Assembly: GCA_029851415.1 (NCBI GenBank)
Contig: CM056744.1
Span: 70,116,172-70,180,171, forward strand
Length of the DNA: 64,000 nt
Reading direction: 5' to 3'
Source of the DNA: Eretmocerus hayati
Lineage: Eukaryota > Arthropoda > Insecta > Hymenoptera > Aphelinidae
Below the pieces are notes generated by a model. It had not been told where the DNA came from. It did no database searches and was given only the letters and a program-made list of their open reading frames with translations. The first letter of the stretch is position 1. Every line of letters begins with the position of its first letter. A program made the translations under genes and the position numbers. Of this stretch, positions 33,987-46,773 are shown piece by piece.

Positions 33987-34525
33987 TATATGCGAAAATA
34001 CTTGCCCAATCCACACCACTGGCTATTCTGCGCCTTGTGAGGTCAAGTTTGCAGCAGAAAAGCTTATTAAAAATCTAACAAAATGCGAATTAAAATTAGC
34101 ACGAATGTAAGACACATTCTGGGCGAAATCGGAACTGAAAACTCATGGGTGTCCTCGACTAATGAAGGTGATAAGATTCATGAAACTTGCAATAAAAACG
34201 TAGAAAAAGGAATCATACATCGGCGGAACTGGAATTTTGCACTTATCTTCGGGCTGCTCGGCTCAAACTAAAAACGTAAAACTCACTGCGTCCAGAAAAA
34301 ACACTGTCACTCCAGAAGTAATCGTTCTCGACGATACTCATTCAGATATATCACGTATTATCAAGGAATTTGAGGAGATCCCTGATGAACGATTGAAAAG
34401 CACGGATCTTGCACCCAACATCGCGCTGCGTGTTTATGCGCCACTCAAATCATGAGAGGGAGGAGAGGACTTGAAAGATATAATGAATAAAGCTGAACGC
34501 CTGAGCCTCAAATTTATATCGAAAA

Positions 34526-35435
34526 AAGGACCCCGCCATGAATCATAGGAAATTGGCTTTCGGTAATTATTGATGTAAGTGAGTTCAAACGATAGATCTG
34601 GGCACACTGATCAGAAGTGGTCATGGACGCAAAATCCGAGGAGGTCCCCGTTTTAAGATATCTTGTCTCAAAGATGCGCCAATAATTCCTTGGAAGATAG
34701 GGTTATGAGTCGATCTTCATTGATCAATCAAAACATTCAAGAAATGGAGCATATAGATCTTACTCACACTCGCTTGTGCAAAGCTAACAATCTCATATTT
34801 TAGTCAAAAAAATGATCCACTATCATGATAATTATCAATATCGTTTTCATTATTGATAACTCGGACCAAATAAAAACTCATTTGCAGTGGAAAGATGAGC
34901 TGTGGTTTTCATAAAAATAGAGTGAGGTATTTGTTAATTATTGTATTCGAATAGAAATCGTATCAGATCAAATCGTATGGTGATTGAGAAGTACATTCCA
35001 TCATGAGGTGAAGCTTGCGAGAAGACAGAGTGCTTGACAGAGACTCAAGTTTCTGCATGGTGAAGAATCTGCCTCAGTGTATCGATCAACTATAATGCGC
35101 ATCTGTATTCTTCCCCATAATTATCATTTCATATCACATTCATCCACCTCCACTAGATCTCACAATCATCAAAAAATAACGAGATTGTCAAACGCGCATC
35201 TGAAATATAATGCATGTGCAGCCGCAATTTATCGAAGTTTGATGGAAATCGACTCATAACCCTATTTTTCGATGCATCAAGGGGAATCTCTGAGACAAGA
35301 TACCGCAAAATGAGGAGCTCCTGGGATTCTGCGCCCATGAGCACTCTTGACCAGTGCGCCGAGATCTATTGTTTGAGCTCACTTTCATCAATAATTACCG
35401 AAAGCCAATTTCCTATGATTTATGGCGGGGTCCTT
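34526..35435. mobile_element. Foldback element in the env fossil
   Basis: About 34526-34712 and 35247-35435 are inverted copies (outer end AAGGACCCCGCCAT), separated by about 530 bp of AT-rich sequence with weaker inverted similarity. CGAA may be a 4-bp target duplication (left within the A-run near 34520, right 35436-35439), but the left end is ambiguous. Confidence 0.6.
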
Positions 35436-35545
35436 CGAAGGGATGCAAACCTCTCTCGCTATCATGGGATTCGGCTTCATATTGGTTCTCATCTTGGGTG
35501 GTATAGTAGCAAAAGTCTGTTCCTTGGGGGAGGGTGTCCTTGTTT

Positions 35546-38377
35546 AATCTTAAGAAGGCTTGTTCCAGGAATCAATCTACCATTTGGGAGACAAAAGAGT
35601 AACGTGGAATCCAGGACGAATAATGTCATAACTATACATACTGTGTTGCGTAACCATTTCAGTCGGATACAGGAGGAATTACTCAGAGTCATTCTGATGA
35701 ACCCTCGAATTCAGGAGGAATTGGAGATCGCCCAGTGATATTTCATCATGATAGTGAAGTAACTGAGCCGGTGAAAATATTGATCTGAGGATTCAGTCGA
35801 AGCTCGTGGAGATATGAGAGCTTTTAAAACAGGAGGATTTGGGAGAACGACGACAAAATATAGTTATTGAGTATACACATTTTCCAGGACATGATCGGAT
35901 TTGTCCACCAATGGAAGGGGTGGATGTTAGTAATTCAACAATCTAACAGGTAAATCAAGACAGGGGAATGACAAATTGTACTTTGAATCAGAACAAAATT
36001 GTTAAGGAGGCTCGAGCACTCTTTAATAAAACATTTGTTTTCGGCGCATGTGGGCTTAAACTATAGCTAAAACTACCAGAAATGTAAAACCGTTGGAAAA
36101 ATATGGGGTCAACCACCAGAATCGTGAGCAAATTGACTTCGAAAATTATTTCTGACTACACGTAACCTTATGGGCCAGACGCGTTAAGATGAGATTGCAG
36201 GCTAACTATTCATATGATATCTGTTCTGACCAAAAGAAAGGGTTCTTTTATCTATTCCCTATAAATTGATACCAGGAGAACTATGGGTCAACCATCAAAA
36301 TTTCGAGAGAATTAGAGTAAAAATGAAAAAGCTACCGTTGCAGCCAGCGCTTGTATTGTGAGTATACCTATGTATAGCACCAATGACGCGGTGGAAGGGG
36401 AGAAGGCGCGCGGGGCCCCGTGCTTGGTACGCTCCTACGCGCTCGAGCCTCCTTAAATGAGAGGAAGAGAGAGAGAGACTTAGTTAGATAATATAACGTT
36501 TCATAGTAAGTTATAAGTAAGATATATCATGGCGATCTCACGAACAAATTGAGAAAAACAGGCCAGCGCGCCACAATAAGTGAAATCATCATCCTGTCCA
36601 AAAGAAAAGAGGGAACCAAACAAAATTTTTGTTTCAGAGCGAGTAAAATCATGGATCAAAAACTGTATAGAGTCATTCATAAATTCATAGAATCGTTGTG
36701 TGTGTGATTTTCATTCCAAAATGAGTGGAATCATGGATCAAAAATTGTATAAAGTCATTCATAAGTAAGTAAAATCATTGCGTATGCGATTACAACTAAC
36801 ATCATTCACCGTCATATTCAACCTTCTCGTCAGTGCAGACTGTGAAAAGTCATTTACACCGCTCGGTGGATCGCCATCCCGACATCTAATTCGGTATCAG
36901 CTATTTTGAATAAGAATACCTATGAGCCATATAATCTCGTGGGATTCACCCCACTATAGAAGAAACTATTCATTTTTGTTATTTCAATTAGAAAACTAAT
37001 ACAACAGATTCAGACCTTCTTCCGTAATCTGTTTTGATCAGATATTACAGGAGCGCTTCAGTAGTCAAATTGTCCTATTGTCCAGTCAATCGGGCATTTT
37101 TCATCGTATGATCATTTGAATATCCAATCGATGTCTCAAATCACGGTCTTAAAATTTAATTGAGTAATTAAGGAAGAATAGCAGAGAAATGACGAAGGAA
37201 AAATCGAATCGTTTCAACGAAAATTTGTAACATTGCTCAGGGGAGCAATGAATGCAGCAAACGGACGTGTCCGGAACCTAGTCGGTTCCCGAATAGCTCC
37301 ATATATACTCCGCATATGGGAGTATGTGCGTATATCATATAGGCATAGCTGGTATTCTATCATATAAATGTACCTGGTATTGTAATCTATAGATATACTA
37401 TAAATCTCAATGTATGGTCATACGGAGAAATGGAAGCTCCGAGAAGCTAGGAGAAGCTCCGAGAAACCGCGAGTAGCGCCCGCGAGTCTAGACGAGGGGT
37501 GCAAGGAAAAAGCGCTGCCGCGCCTCACCTGCGTTTCTTCTAGTCACGAACGAAGGAGAAACGCGGGGTCTGAGAGAGTATCAATAGAGCTCAAAAGCTC
37601 CGGCAAGGGGCTTAGAGTCGCAGTTTACCGCTAGACTCCGTCGAGTACGTTTCGAGCTCTTAGAACTGCAGTTCATCGCGAGCCTCCGTCACGTACGCTC
37701 GTCCCTAGAATCACGCGCCGGGCTTCTAGTTATCAGTACGAACTCACCTACCAACCTGACCACGTTGTTCATTAACGTCATTCCGAGTCGAGTACCTCAG
37801 CCCTTGACGGACTCCGCTCAAATAGAATCAATCCCACTACTTTGTAAAGTCTCTCTCTCGTAATTGTATCTCGGGAATAATAAAATCAGCTATATGGATT
37901 CCCCTTGTATTTATTCCACTTCCAAATTCCCACCTACTTACCTGTCGAGTCAGGACTTTCCAGGTGCAGTATTAAAGAACCCACTTCACGAATTCCCGTA
38001 ACAACGGGAAAGCCAGAGAACCGGATAAAATGAAAAAGAGAACGTGCGTACAACATGCCTCATCGCACAGCTCTTTGGGAGGCAAACGCGTGGTGGGGGA
38101 GCACAGACCTCTGAACATTGTGAAAATGTTACAAATACCCTCAGAATATCATACCAATTTCCACCCACAGCGACTTTGGACGCTCCACGAGTATCATCAG
38201 CTTGAACGAGGGATGTGCAGCCCCATTTTTGTGAAAAATGCATCGAGGAATGATGAAATCATTGGTGGAGCGTTCAGTATATTTCAATTCTGACTTTTGT
38301 TACTACATTCTGACACCTGATTGCATGCAATCTTTATACTCAAACCATCGTGCTTGCTCAATGACGAGCTCTAGCCA
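35546..38377. other. No gene recognised; possible LTR-like sequence
   Basis: Contains an ~80-bp direct repeat (36640-36800, motif ATCATGGATCAAAAA), a compact GC-richer stretch 37430-37830 and an AATAAAA at about 37876. The stretch ~37260-38003 has the look of an LTR (TATA-like ACTATAAATC near 37388, poly(A) signal, GTAACA end), but no second copy is present to confirm it. The 75-87-codon frames here are unsupported. Confidence 0.3.
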
Positions 38378-38379
38378 TA

Positions 38380-39192
38380 CAGGGTGTCCCAAAAGTCAGG
38401 TTTTCCCCTTAAAAACTCGAAATTGGCTCCGGGGATCAAAAAATCCTGAAACACGTGTCTCCTAAAATCAAGGGGGGAGCTCGAATATGGTCTCAGATTT
38501 GACCTTGAATGTGACCTTGATGGTTTTTTGAAGGTTAGAATGGTTTTTTCAAATGGGAACCCCTATTTTTGACTCCGGATTCTGAAAGAGCACGAAATTT
38601 TACGCCCAAATATGACTCATTGCCGATGTTTTAGATGACCTTTAGAGGTGATTTTGGGCCCAAAAGTATCTGGAGGGTGGATTAACGTACCACACCTAGT
38701 GCGATAGTCTTGTTCTGAGAGGTACCTCTCAGAAAAGTTTCTCAGCCTCATTCTGACCCTTGACCTGTGACCTTGATAATGACCTTGACTCACAAAATTT
38801 GGAATTGGCTCCGGGGATCGAAAAACCCCGAAACACGTGTCTCCTAAAATCGAGGGGGAAGCTCGAATATGGTGCCAGATTCTTTCGTTAATCCACCTCC
38901 CAGGTACTTTTGGCCCCAAAATCACCCCTAAAAGTCATCTGAAACATCGGCAATGAGTCATATTTGGACGTAAAATTTTGTGCTCTTTCAGAATCCGGAG
39001 TCAAAAATAGGGGTTCCAATTGAAAAAAACCGTTCTAACCTCCAAAAAACCATCAAAGTCACTTCCAAGGTCAAATCTGAGACCATATTCGAGCTTCCCC
39101 CTCGATTTTAGGAGACACGTGTTTCGGGGTTTTTGATCCCCGAAGCCAATTCCGAGTTTTTGAGGGGGGAAACTGACTTTTGGGACACCCTG
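38380..39192. mobile_element. 813-bp long-TIR element with CAGGGTGTCCC ends
   Basis: Ends CAGGGTGTCCCAAAAGTCAG and near-complement, flanked by TA (38378-38379 and 39193-39194). Arms of about 310 bp are inverted copies. An internal segment (38805-38880) also repeats part of the left arm directly (GGCTCCGGGGATC, then ACACGTGTCTCCTAAAATC). A Tc1/mariner-type non-autonomous element. The 70-102-codon minus frames are by-products. Confidence 0.8.
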
Positions 39193-39777
39193 TATACCTC
39201 GATTTCCACCGCTGTGACACTTTTTGAGGCCGGAGATCAAAAGTTTCAGAGATATCCTGATATAACTGTTTTATCAATAAGAACATTATAGAAATCGGAA
39301 TACCAAGAAAATCGAAAATATGATCAACTCATCTCGTTCAATATGAAAACTGGTGAATTCAATAACTTTTTGACTCATATTTTAGATGAACAAATGAACC
39401 ATATTATAATAAGTCATTATACAGAGAGTTGGCGTGGTCGGCTGCTGAGCGGTGACTGGCGCGAGCCGCGGTAGGCGCCGAGCGTACGTGCTGCAAAGAA
39501 TGGCAGAAGAGCTCGAAGTCGCGACGACGAGATGGCGGCTGCGCGCGAAAATTTGGATTCAACAAATACTTGGTACGAATCGAGAAGTACAGTACAGTAC
39601 TCCCTCGTTAATACGAAGTTGAAGGGACCAAGTTTTTGGTTCGTTATGGCGAGGGATTTCGTGATAACGAGGGAAATACATGAGCTCAACGTTGGAGGGA
39701 CCGAGAGATAGCTTCATATTAAGAGTGCTCTCTACTTTTTGAAAAGCAATGGCCACCATCGCTTGTTTATAGGGCGC
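39193..39777. other. Flank of the BEL element with pogo-like fragment
   Basis: 39590-39685 contains ACTCCCTCGTTAATACGAAG and the partly complementary GTGATAACGAGGGA, which resemble a pogo-type terminus. The matching far end is not visible. 39420-39545 is GC-rich with no clear coding content. Confidence 0.4.
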
Positions 39778-42199
39778 CACGCCTCTAGCGGTCAAATTGG
39801 TATGTTGTCAATAACAATTTTTCAAAACGAAGAGGGAGTAAACCAATATACCGCTCCCTGTGGACTATTTTCCTTCAAATTCTGAAAGAAGTTCCATCGA
39901 AATCGGTGCAGAATTCGGCTCAAAAATTTGCAGATAGATTTGTTCAGTGTTGCTGAATTGTATCTGCAAATTTTCGAATTTGCCTCAACCGACGGTGGAA
40001 AATGGAGAAAACTATCCACGAATCAATCACTCATAACTTTGATGGGAGTGATCCGATCATAGAAATCCGAAGTGAATTCTGTAGATCGTCAAAGAATCTA
40101 CAATTTCTGTCCTATGGAAAATTTTCGTGCAAACCTTCCCTTGTGAGCCACAAGCCTCACGGAGAGGAATGAGCGGACAAATCTCACGCGCCACGCCAAG
40201 CGGAGGTTAGAAACTACCCGTCTGTGTTTTAAATGAAGCGCCACGCCAAGTTTCTCTGAACTAACCCTCAATTTTCCGTGCGGGTTGTCTTTTGTCCGAC
40301 GGGAAGCAGAAAATATGCGCCGGGAGAGGAAAAAATCGCCGATGCGCCTTGATTTCACGGGGCGCCCCGCTTGACCAGCGCGCGAGCGCGGCTATTCACA
40401 TTATGCTGCTGCTCGTATGTAACGCAGAAACTCTAAATTATTGCTCCGGCATATATGGAGTAAAAACATTCCCTTGAGAATTCAAGAGCGTAGGGGTGCA
40501 CGAATTTGGTGCCATACTTTTTCTCTCATCACGTAAAATCATGTAATGCAGCCTTGAATGCGAGATGATTACATGACAACTACCTCCAAGTCGCTTTTTG
40601 ATTCGGTGCAAATTTGGATGAATTTTGTTGTCTTTTTACATAATTAATACCTTTGTTTAACTGCATAAAATACGAGGCTCTCAATTTCAAAAATTTCAAG
40701 AGCGTTCTGATGACAAGAATTATCAAATTCGTATGTTATCTGTAAAGCATAATATACCTTATGGGCTCTTAGTTTATATACAAAATCTCAACGGATCATT
40801 GCAATGTACCGTGGTAAATTGGGGTCAAGTCCCGGACTCACACGTGAAAGGTCAAGATTCGAGCCCCGATTACAGAATTTTTTTTCTTTTTTCTTCTCAA
40901 AAATCTCTCCTCAAAAAATGGCAAACTCATATTACCATATATTCTGGTCAGAATCGAGAGTGGAATCAAAAGTCGCGAAATCACACGAGCCGTTAGCTAG
41001 AGATATACAGTTGAAGAATTATAAATTTTGCTCTAGAACTCATAATCTTCATTGAGATGTACTCAAATCTAACACGAGCTTGAAAAATTGTTGTACGATT
41101 TGAATGTAATGGTGTCACTTTGAGAGTATTTCGAAAAAGTTGTGGCGAGATATGGGAATATACCATGGAACTGAATTCACGGATCAACTCGCTATTTCTC
41201 GTAAGTATGGGAAGTTGACGAGAGACAGGTTGTAGATTCGACGAAAGACTTGGATTATCGCTGAAGATATTTCCCCTTCGAAGGATGAATGATAACTATC
41301 ATTCATCATTATTAATTATAATCATCAATCTAATGATGCAAATATGGATAATATATGTAAATATAAATGATTATAATTGTTTCCACAAAATTCGTCTCTC
41401 AGAAACTCGTGACATCGTAATTTCTCGGGTGTTTCTAGAAATTGACGACCGCAGCATGAAGTTTCATTACTCAATCTTCCACGACTCAAAATTATCACTC
41501 AATGAGGTCTTTGAGGACCAACTCAGACGTATTGATATCCCATGAAATAGTCAGTAGTTTTAGCGAAATGATTATTTTTTTGGAACAGCATGTCTCCAAC
41601 TCACGGCTTATGTGATTGTGCGATTTTTCATATTACTCTCGATTCTGACCAGAGTATATGGTAATATGAGTTTGCTATTCCTCAAGGAGAGATTTTTGAG
41701 AGAAGAGGCTGAAAAGGGTCAAGGTGTTCTCGTGGTACCTTGGAGCCCTGATTTTAGAATCGGGATGTGCAGGAAGGGTTCACTAAATGACCACTCACTG
41801 TTTGGTTATACTGAACACAAAGTGAGAATATATTCTCTTATAAAGTGTGCGACACTTGTGAGAAAAATGAAGATAAGACGCGGTGTGGGCGCGGCGCGAG
41901 AATTAAAGGGATCGGGAGTACGCGGTCGCGAGGACGGGCACCGGCGCGGGTATAATTATGCGCGCAAGCAGCACAGCTGATCGCTGCTTGCCGACCTGTG
42001 GCTAACTGACGAATTTCGAGCTGCGAGAGAGACTCGCAGAGAAGAGCAGGGCGGATGACAGGATCATCAGGTGCCAATTCGGCCAATGAAATTTGAATGA
42101 TGTCACTCGCGTGACATCGAGGGGAAATCGCGGGTCATCGCACCGTGCTCCAACTGCTGAATTTCCCTCGAGTATTCGCAGGCTCGAGATACTTCAACA
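39778..42199 (-). repeat. BEL 3' LTR
   Basis: 2,422 bp, collinear with 49248-51669 at a constant offset of 9,470. By eye I count about 21 substitutions and no indels, roughly 0.9 per cent divergence, which suggests a fairly recent insertion. Open frames repeated in both LTRs (for example 41612-41980 and 51082-51450) may be by-products. Contains a SINE-like segment at 40807-40880. Confidence 0.9.
40807..40880 (+). ncRNA. tRNA-derived SINE-like segment in the BEL 3' LTR
   Basis: Antisense to the element. TGGTAAATTGGGG resembles an A box, GATTCGAGCCC resembles a B box, and a run of eight T follows. The cloverleaf arms pair poorly, so this is a SINE head or tRNA relic rather than a tRNA gene. 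The same segment is in the other LTR at about 50277-50350, so it was in the LTR before insertion. Confidence 0.4.
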
Positions 42200-42213
42200 T
42201 TCCGCCCCCTTTG
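42200..42213 (-). promoter_or_regulatory. BEL polypurine tract
   Basis: On the minus strand AAAGGGGGCGGAA lies directly before the TGTTGAAG start of the 3' LTR, the position required for plus-strand priming. Confidence 0.75.
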
Positions 42214-43186
42214 CTTGATCATACCAAGCAAATCAGATTTGACAACTGGAACTTGCATTCGAAAAAGAATATGTAAGACTCAATAGGGGACGCGGTTGTC
42301 AGACTCATAGAGCGTGCGAATAATTCGATTTGATAATAGCGAAATGACCGGTAGTTGATCAAATGAAAAATTCTTAATTGTCGATCAAAGGTAGTAATTT
42401 GAAGATTAATTTTGCATAGCAGAAAAGAATTTGAATTTTACCGACAGCTCGATGACAAAATCGAAAAATAAATATATATACGAACAAGATTTTAACATTT
42501 TCAAATGAATGATTTTACGGTGCCCATCCAACTTGATAAATGATTCGTATGCATCAGTCAAAGTTGAATCTGATCAGTCGAAAGATGACTAAATAAATAA
42601 AAGAAGAAAAAATCGCTTGATTATCATATGCTTTGCTGAAGATCGTGAATTGATTATACTACGGAATAAACATTTAAGTCTGGATCTACCAGCGAAAAAT
42701 CAAAAAAAAAAAAAAACAGAAAATATACCAATTCTGGATGATCAACATCCCACAGTGCACATAGCACAACAAAAAAATCCATAATTTACACCATTCGAAT
42801 TCGCTCAATAGAGCTTCTAGGCTGATAAGCCAAAATCTTAATCTATAATTCTTTAAACGATGGGGGAAAAAAGTTATTCGCAAAAGATTGCATTCCTCAA
42901 AATGATTCTAAGTTGTAAAAATATATGAAAAAAATGAATACGAGGCATCATCTCTCATCTTGCGCAGCGTATTGAGGATAGGCCAAGGGCTAATACTCGA
43001 CTTGTTTGATTTTACTGACTCTACGAGGAAATGCGAATAATAAACGAAGACGATACGAGTGGCCTTACAAATTTCCGCAGGTGTAGAGCGAGGAAATTGT
43101 GTAGTGACTGTCGAAAATACGCGATTCTCAAATCATTGTTCTTCAGTCGACGACGATGTTGACAGGAACTCCTCGACTCTTGATGA
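42214..43186. other. BEL 3' untranslated region
   Basis: AT-rich sequence between the pol stop and the polypurine tract. The 65-codon minus frame near 42686-42883 is hydrophobic but has no start context or similarity I can name. I see no env here. Confidence 0.5.
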
Positions 43187-45910
43187 CTAATAACCATCCT
43201 GGACATCTGGATGTACTGGAAGCTTGATGAGCTTGCACAAAGCTCGACGATAGGTTGCTGTGGCGGTCCTCACATCGACCACGCGCGTCAGCCCGTCTTT
43301 GCCAGGGTGGACAGCAGTTACCCGAGCCATGGGCCACTTGGTTGGGGGTGTCAGCTCGTCCTTCACGAGCACCAGGTCGCCGACGTTGATTTGATCCTGG
43401 ACGTTGAGCCATTTACCACGTTGTTGAAGGTGATGCATCACTTCCTTGCGCCAACGATCCCAGAAATTGTTGCGCATCCTTTGAATTTGCCTCCACCTGC
43501 ACTGAGGAGAAGGGTGTAAGTCAACGTCGTCGAATGGTTCGGGCAATGCAGTGACAGCGCGCCCAATCAAAAAATGGCCAGGGGTCAAGGCAATGAGGTC
43601 ATTTCCATCCGTACTCAGAGGGCAGAGAGGCCGAGAGTTTAGGCAAGCTTCGATTTGGCTGCTTAAGGTCATGTATTCCTCGAATGTAAGACACGCATCT
43701 CCGACTACTCGTTTGAGATGGTATTTGAAACTGCGGACTGCCGCCTCCCACAGTCCTCCAAAGTGAGGAGCTCGAGGGGGTGAAAAATTCCACGTGACAT
43801 TTTCCGGGGCGAGCAGAGCCGCGACTTCGTTTGAGAAGGCCGATGCCTTAGTGAACATTTTCTTGATTTCCGCCTCCGCCCCGACAAAGTTTTTAGCATT
43901 GTCACAGTACAATTTTGTACAACGTCCGCGTCGAGACACGTATCTATGAAAGGCTGCTATGAAAGCCGCTGAAGTGAGCTCCGATACTACTTCTACATGT
44001 GTTGCCCTTGTAAACATGCATATAAATATGCAAAAATACCCCTTCGTCCATTTTGCCCCTCTGCCACGATTGAACAAAACTTTAATCGGACCGGCGAAAT
44101 CGACGCCAGCTGCTTCAAAAGGCATTCGCGCAGTGATTCTAACTGCTGGTAACGGCGCCATTTGCTGTTCGAGTTGTCTAGCTGCAAAACGCGCGCATGT
44201 CACGCAACTCCGGTACGTGTTTTGGACTAATCTAGTGAGTCGCGGGATCCACGCCCATCCATGTATGTCACTAAGCATCAACTGAATGCCACCATGCAGA
44301 GTAGCTGAATGAATTTCTCTCACCATGTTTCTAACGAATGGGCTGTGACTAGAAAGAATGACTGGATGAATTTCGCTGTACGCAAGTGGAGCGTTTTGCA
44401 ATCTACCACCGACGCGTAAGGTTCCCTTGTTATCGAGAAAAGGACAGAGACGACGAATGTCGCTCGATTTTGGAAGTTTGCTCGATTTTGACTCGAGGAT
44501 ACTGATTTCTGTTGCAAAATGCTGCCGTTGGAAAACTCTGAAGAGAGAGATTCTCGCGAATTTAATTCCCAACCAATCAAAAACGCCTCTGTTTCGATCT
44601 TTTGGCTTACGTCGAGCATTAAACCGCCATCGATACATGTAGGCTAAAATCCGAATCACTTTGGCAAACGAGCTAAACTTTTCTAATGACTTCAATACGT
44701 GCGACTCTTTTTCCGGTTCTTCCACGGCATGAAACGCGAGTGCAGCATTTGGATCAGCCTCTACTGAATTTTGTGGCCAGGATTCCCGTGGACTAATGAT
44801 CCATTCTGGACCGTTCCACCAAAGTTTCGAATTGTGTAACTCGTCCACGGATATCCCCCGAGTTGCGCAGTCCGCGGAATTTTGTTCTGACACAACGTGA
44901 CCCCAAGTCGCTTCGGGAAGTGACGTTTGAATGAGACTGACACGGTTCGCAACGAATGTTTGCCAGCGTGCAGGTTCATCGGCTAACCAATCCAATACCG
45001 TTTTATTGTCGCCCCAACAAAATATGGCAGAAGGCTTACTTTTTAACTCAGACAATACATGTTTGATGAGCTTCACGACTAGCACAGCTGCGCATAATTC
45101 CAGTTTTGGGATACAAAGGGTCTTTACTGGCGCGACTTTCGTCTTTGCCATTATCAATTGAGCGGATTGCCCTGGTATAACTAAATAAATTGCGGCAGCA
45201 TAGGCGCGATCAGATGCATCACCAAAACCGTGAAGTTGCCAATCGGAAATTTGCAAAGTACCCAACCAACGTTTTACTCGAATTTTATTTAACTCTGGTA
45301 TTTCAGATCGAATGTATAACCATTTTCGCAGCGGTTCACCATCTACCCGAGTATCCCAATCAAGTTTCAACTGCCAAAGATCACGCAAAAGAATTTTACC
45401 TTGTATCAAAAACGGAGCTAGCCAACCAAGGGGGTCGAAGAGACGAGCTACCTCAGACAAAATAGTTCTTTTGGTGACTGTACTAGGGGCAGATGGCGTT
45501 GCTATCTTGAAGAAAAATTCATCATCTCGAGGGGACCAATTTAACCCTAGAGTGGACACAGTGTCCTCAATATCTACAGGGACCGCATCTGTACCGTTTG
45601 AAGCTAGACCAGTGAGCAAGTCGGTGTGATTTGCGGCCCATTTCCCTAGCTCCATGCACCCGGATTTCATAATCGCAATGAGTTGATTACGAGCCGCTAG
45701 AGCTTCTGACAGCGTGTCAGCCCCGCCGAACGCGTCATCCATGTAGGTAAGCCACCACAGAATGTAGGCAGCTAATGAAAATTCTTCATTGTGAATTTCT
45801 GCTAACAACCGAAGTACTCGCATCGCCAGGTACGGTGCGCAAACTGTACCATATGTGACTGTCTTTAGGGCGGAGTCTCGAATTTCTGCCGCCCCCAATA
45901 CGCGCCACAC
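43187..45910 (-). pseudogene. pol: BEL pol, C-terminal part: RT, RNase H, integrase
   Basis: A 907-codon open frame. Residues 1-160 hold the RT palm with YMDD at 56-59. A peptidase A17-type linker (RLFDPLGWLAPF) follows. RNase H candidates are D231, E271 and D301. The zinc-binding H-H-C-C is at 534, 539, 569 and 572, and the integrase core D-D-E at 604, 670 and 722. The C-terminus matches the DUF5641 type (RWRQIQRMRNNFWDRW). The start of RT lies in a different frame (46773-45865), so this frame has no true start codon. A one-base change near 45940, just after FRQILV, causes the switch. Confidence 0.9.
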
Positions 45911-46773
45911 AATTTTCTGCCAGACCCGATCGTCTGAAGCACAAGTATTTGGCGAAACATTTTGACAATATCAGCCGTGAAAACATATTGAAACATCCGC
46001 CAGCGGGATATGACTAGGGTCAAATCATTTTGTAAATTGGGTCCTGGCAATAAATAATCATTAAGTGATTTGCCTGTACCTGATTTCTGCGATGCGTTAA
46101 GCACAACGCGTATTTTATTGGAATCCTTACGGAAGACTGCATGGTGAGGCAGGTAGCACGATCTGGGGTCTGGTAGTGCGGGATGCGGCAGCAGTCCCAT
46201 GTGGTCCAGTTCCTCGTACTCGACCATGAACCCGGAGTATGCTTTGTCCAATTCCGGATTCCGACGCCGTTGACGCTCCGATCTCAGCAGACATGCCACT
46301 GCTATTTCTCTTGAATCTGTAAAGGAAACTCCAGTAAAACTTTTTGCCAAAGGCAATCGCACTACAAAGCGTCCTTCATCTGTACGAGTAACAGTTGACA
46401 AGAAGTAATCTTCACAGTCTTGTCCTTCTGCCTTCAATAGGCGACTAACTGGCAAATGCTCGACTTCAAAAAATTTGGAAACTTGCTCAGAAAGCGTTTT
46501 TTCCGTTGACATATGAAACGTTTGAACATATCTAGCTTCCGACGATTCCTCAGTCGTCGCCGTTCCCCCCGTCAAAATCCAGCCCAGCGCTGTATTTTGA
46601 GCAGTAGGAGTCTTAGGCGGACCTTTTCGCAGACCAACTCGAAGAATTTCGCTGTACACCTCCGTACCGAGGAGACAATCAATTTTCGCTGGTCGGAAAA
46701 ATTCAGGGTCAGCTAGCGTAATGCCATGAGAAGCTGCGATCGACTCTGGAAAGCAATGTGAGAGATACCTCAC
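45865..46773 (-). pseudogene. pol: BEL pol, middle part: protease end and RT fingers
   Basis: A 302-codon frame. It begins in the protease-to-RT linker (ADPEFFRPAKIDCLLGTEVY), then the RT N-terminal region (LPHHAVFRKDSNKIRVVLNA and the FTADIVKMF catalytic segment). It overlaps the neighbouring frames by 65 and 46 nt. Upstream, the protease frame runs out at 46709, and compared with the usual family layout several dozen residues between the protease core and the linker seem to be missing, so a deletion with frame change is likely near 46720. Confidence 0.85.

Larger units (their letters stand above)
32105..35545 (+). pseudogene. env: Fossil retroviral-type envelope gene (env), interrupted
   Basis: Segments on the plus strand resemble the F-protein-like Env of insect errantiviruses: 32105-32398; 32419-33061 in two frames, with a heptad-rich part and an ARRK-MHP-type junction near 32690; a cysteine-rich segment from 33989 to a stop near 34126; 34237-34525; and a hydrophobic stretch at 35446-35520 that looks like the transmembrane anchor. 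Breaks include a frame change near 32390, another at 32694, several stops, and two inserted foldback elements (33064-33986, 34526-35435). No furin site or signal peptide was identified with confidence, and no linked gag or pol is visible. It cannot encode a working protein. Confidence 0.6.

Noticed and set aside
37260..38003. An LTR ending in GTAACA
   Set aside because: TATA-like and poly(A) signals are present, but there is no second copy, primer site or target duplication to confirm it.
41612..41980. A 122-codon protein conserved in both BEL LTRs
   Set aside because: Conservation follows from LTR identity; it lies antisense to the element and shows no domain.
43211..43519. Plus-strand genes across 43.2-46.7 kb
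   Set aside because: All are antisense shadows of the BEL pol and gag frames.
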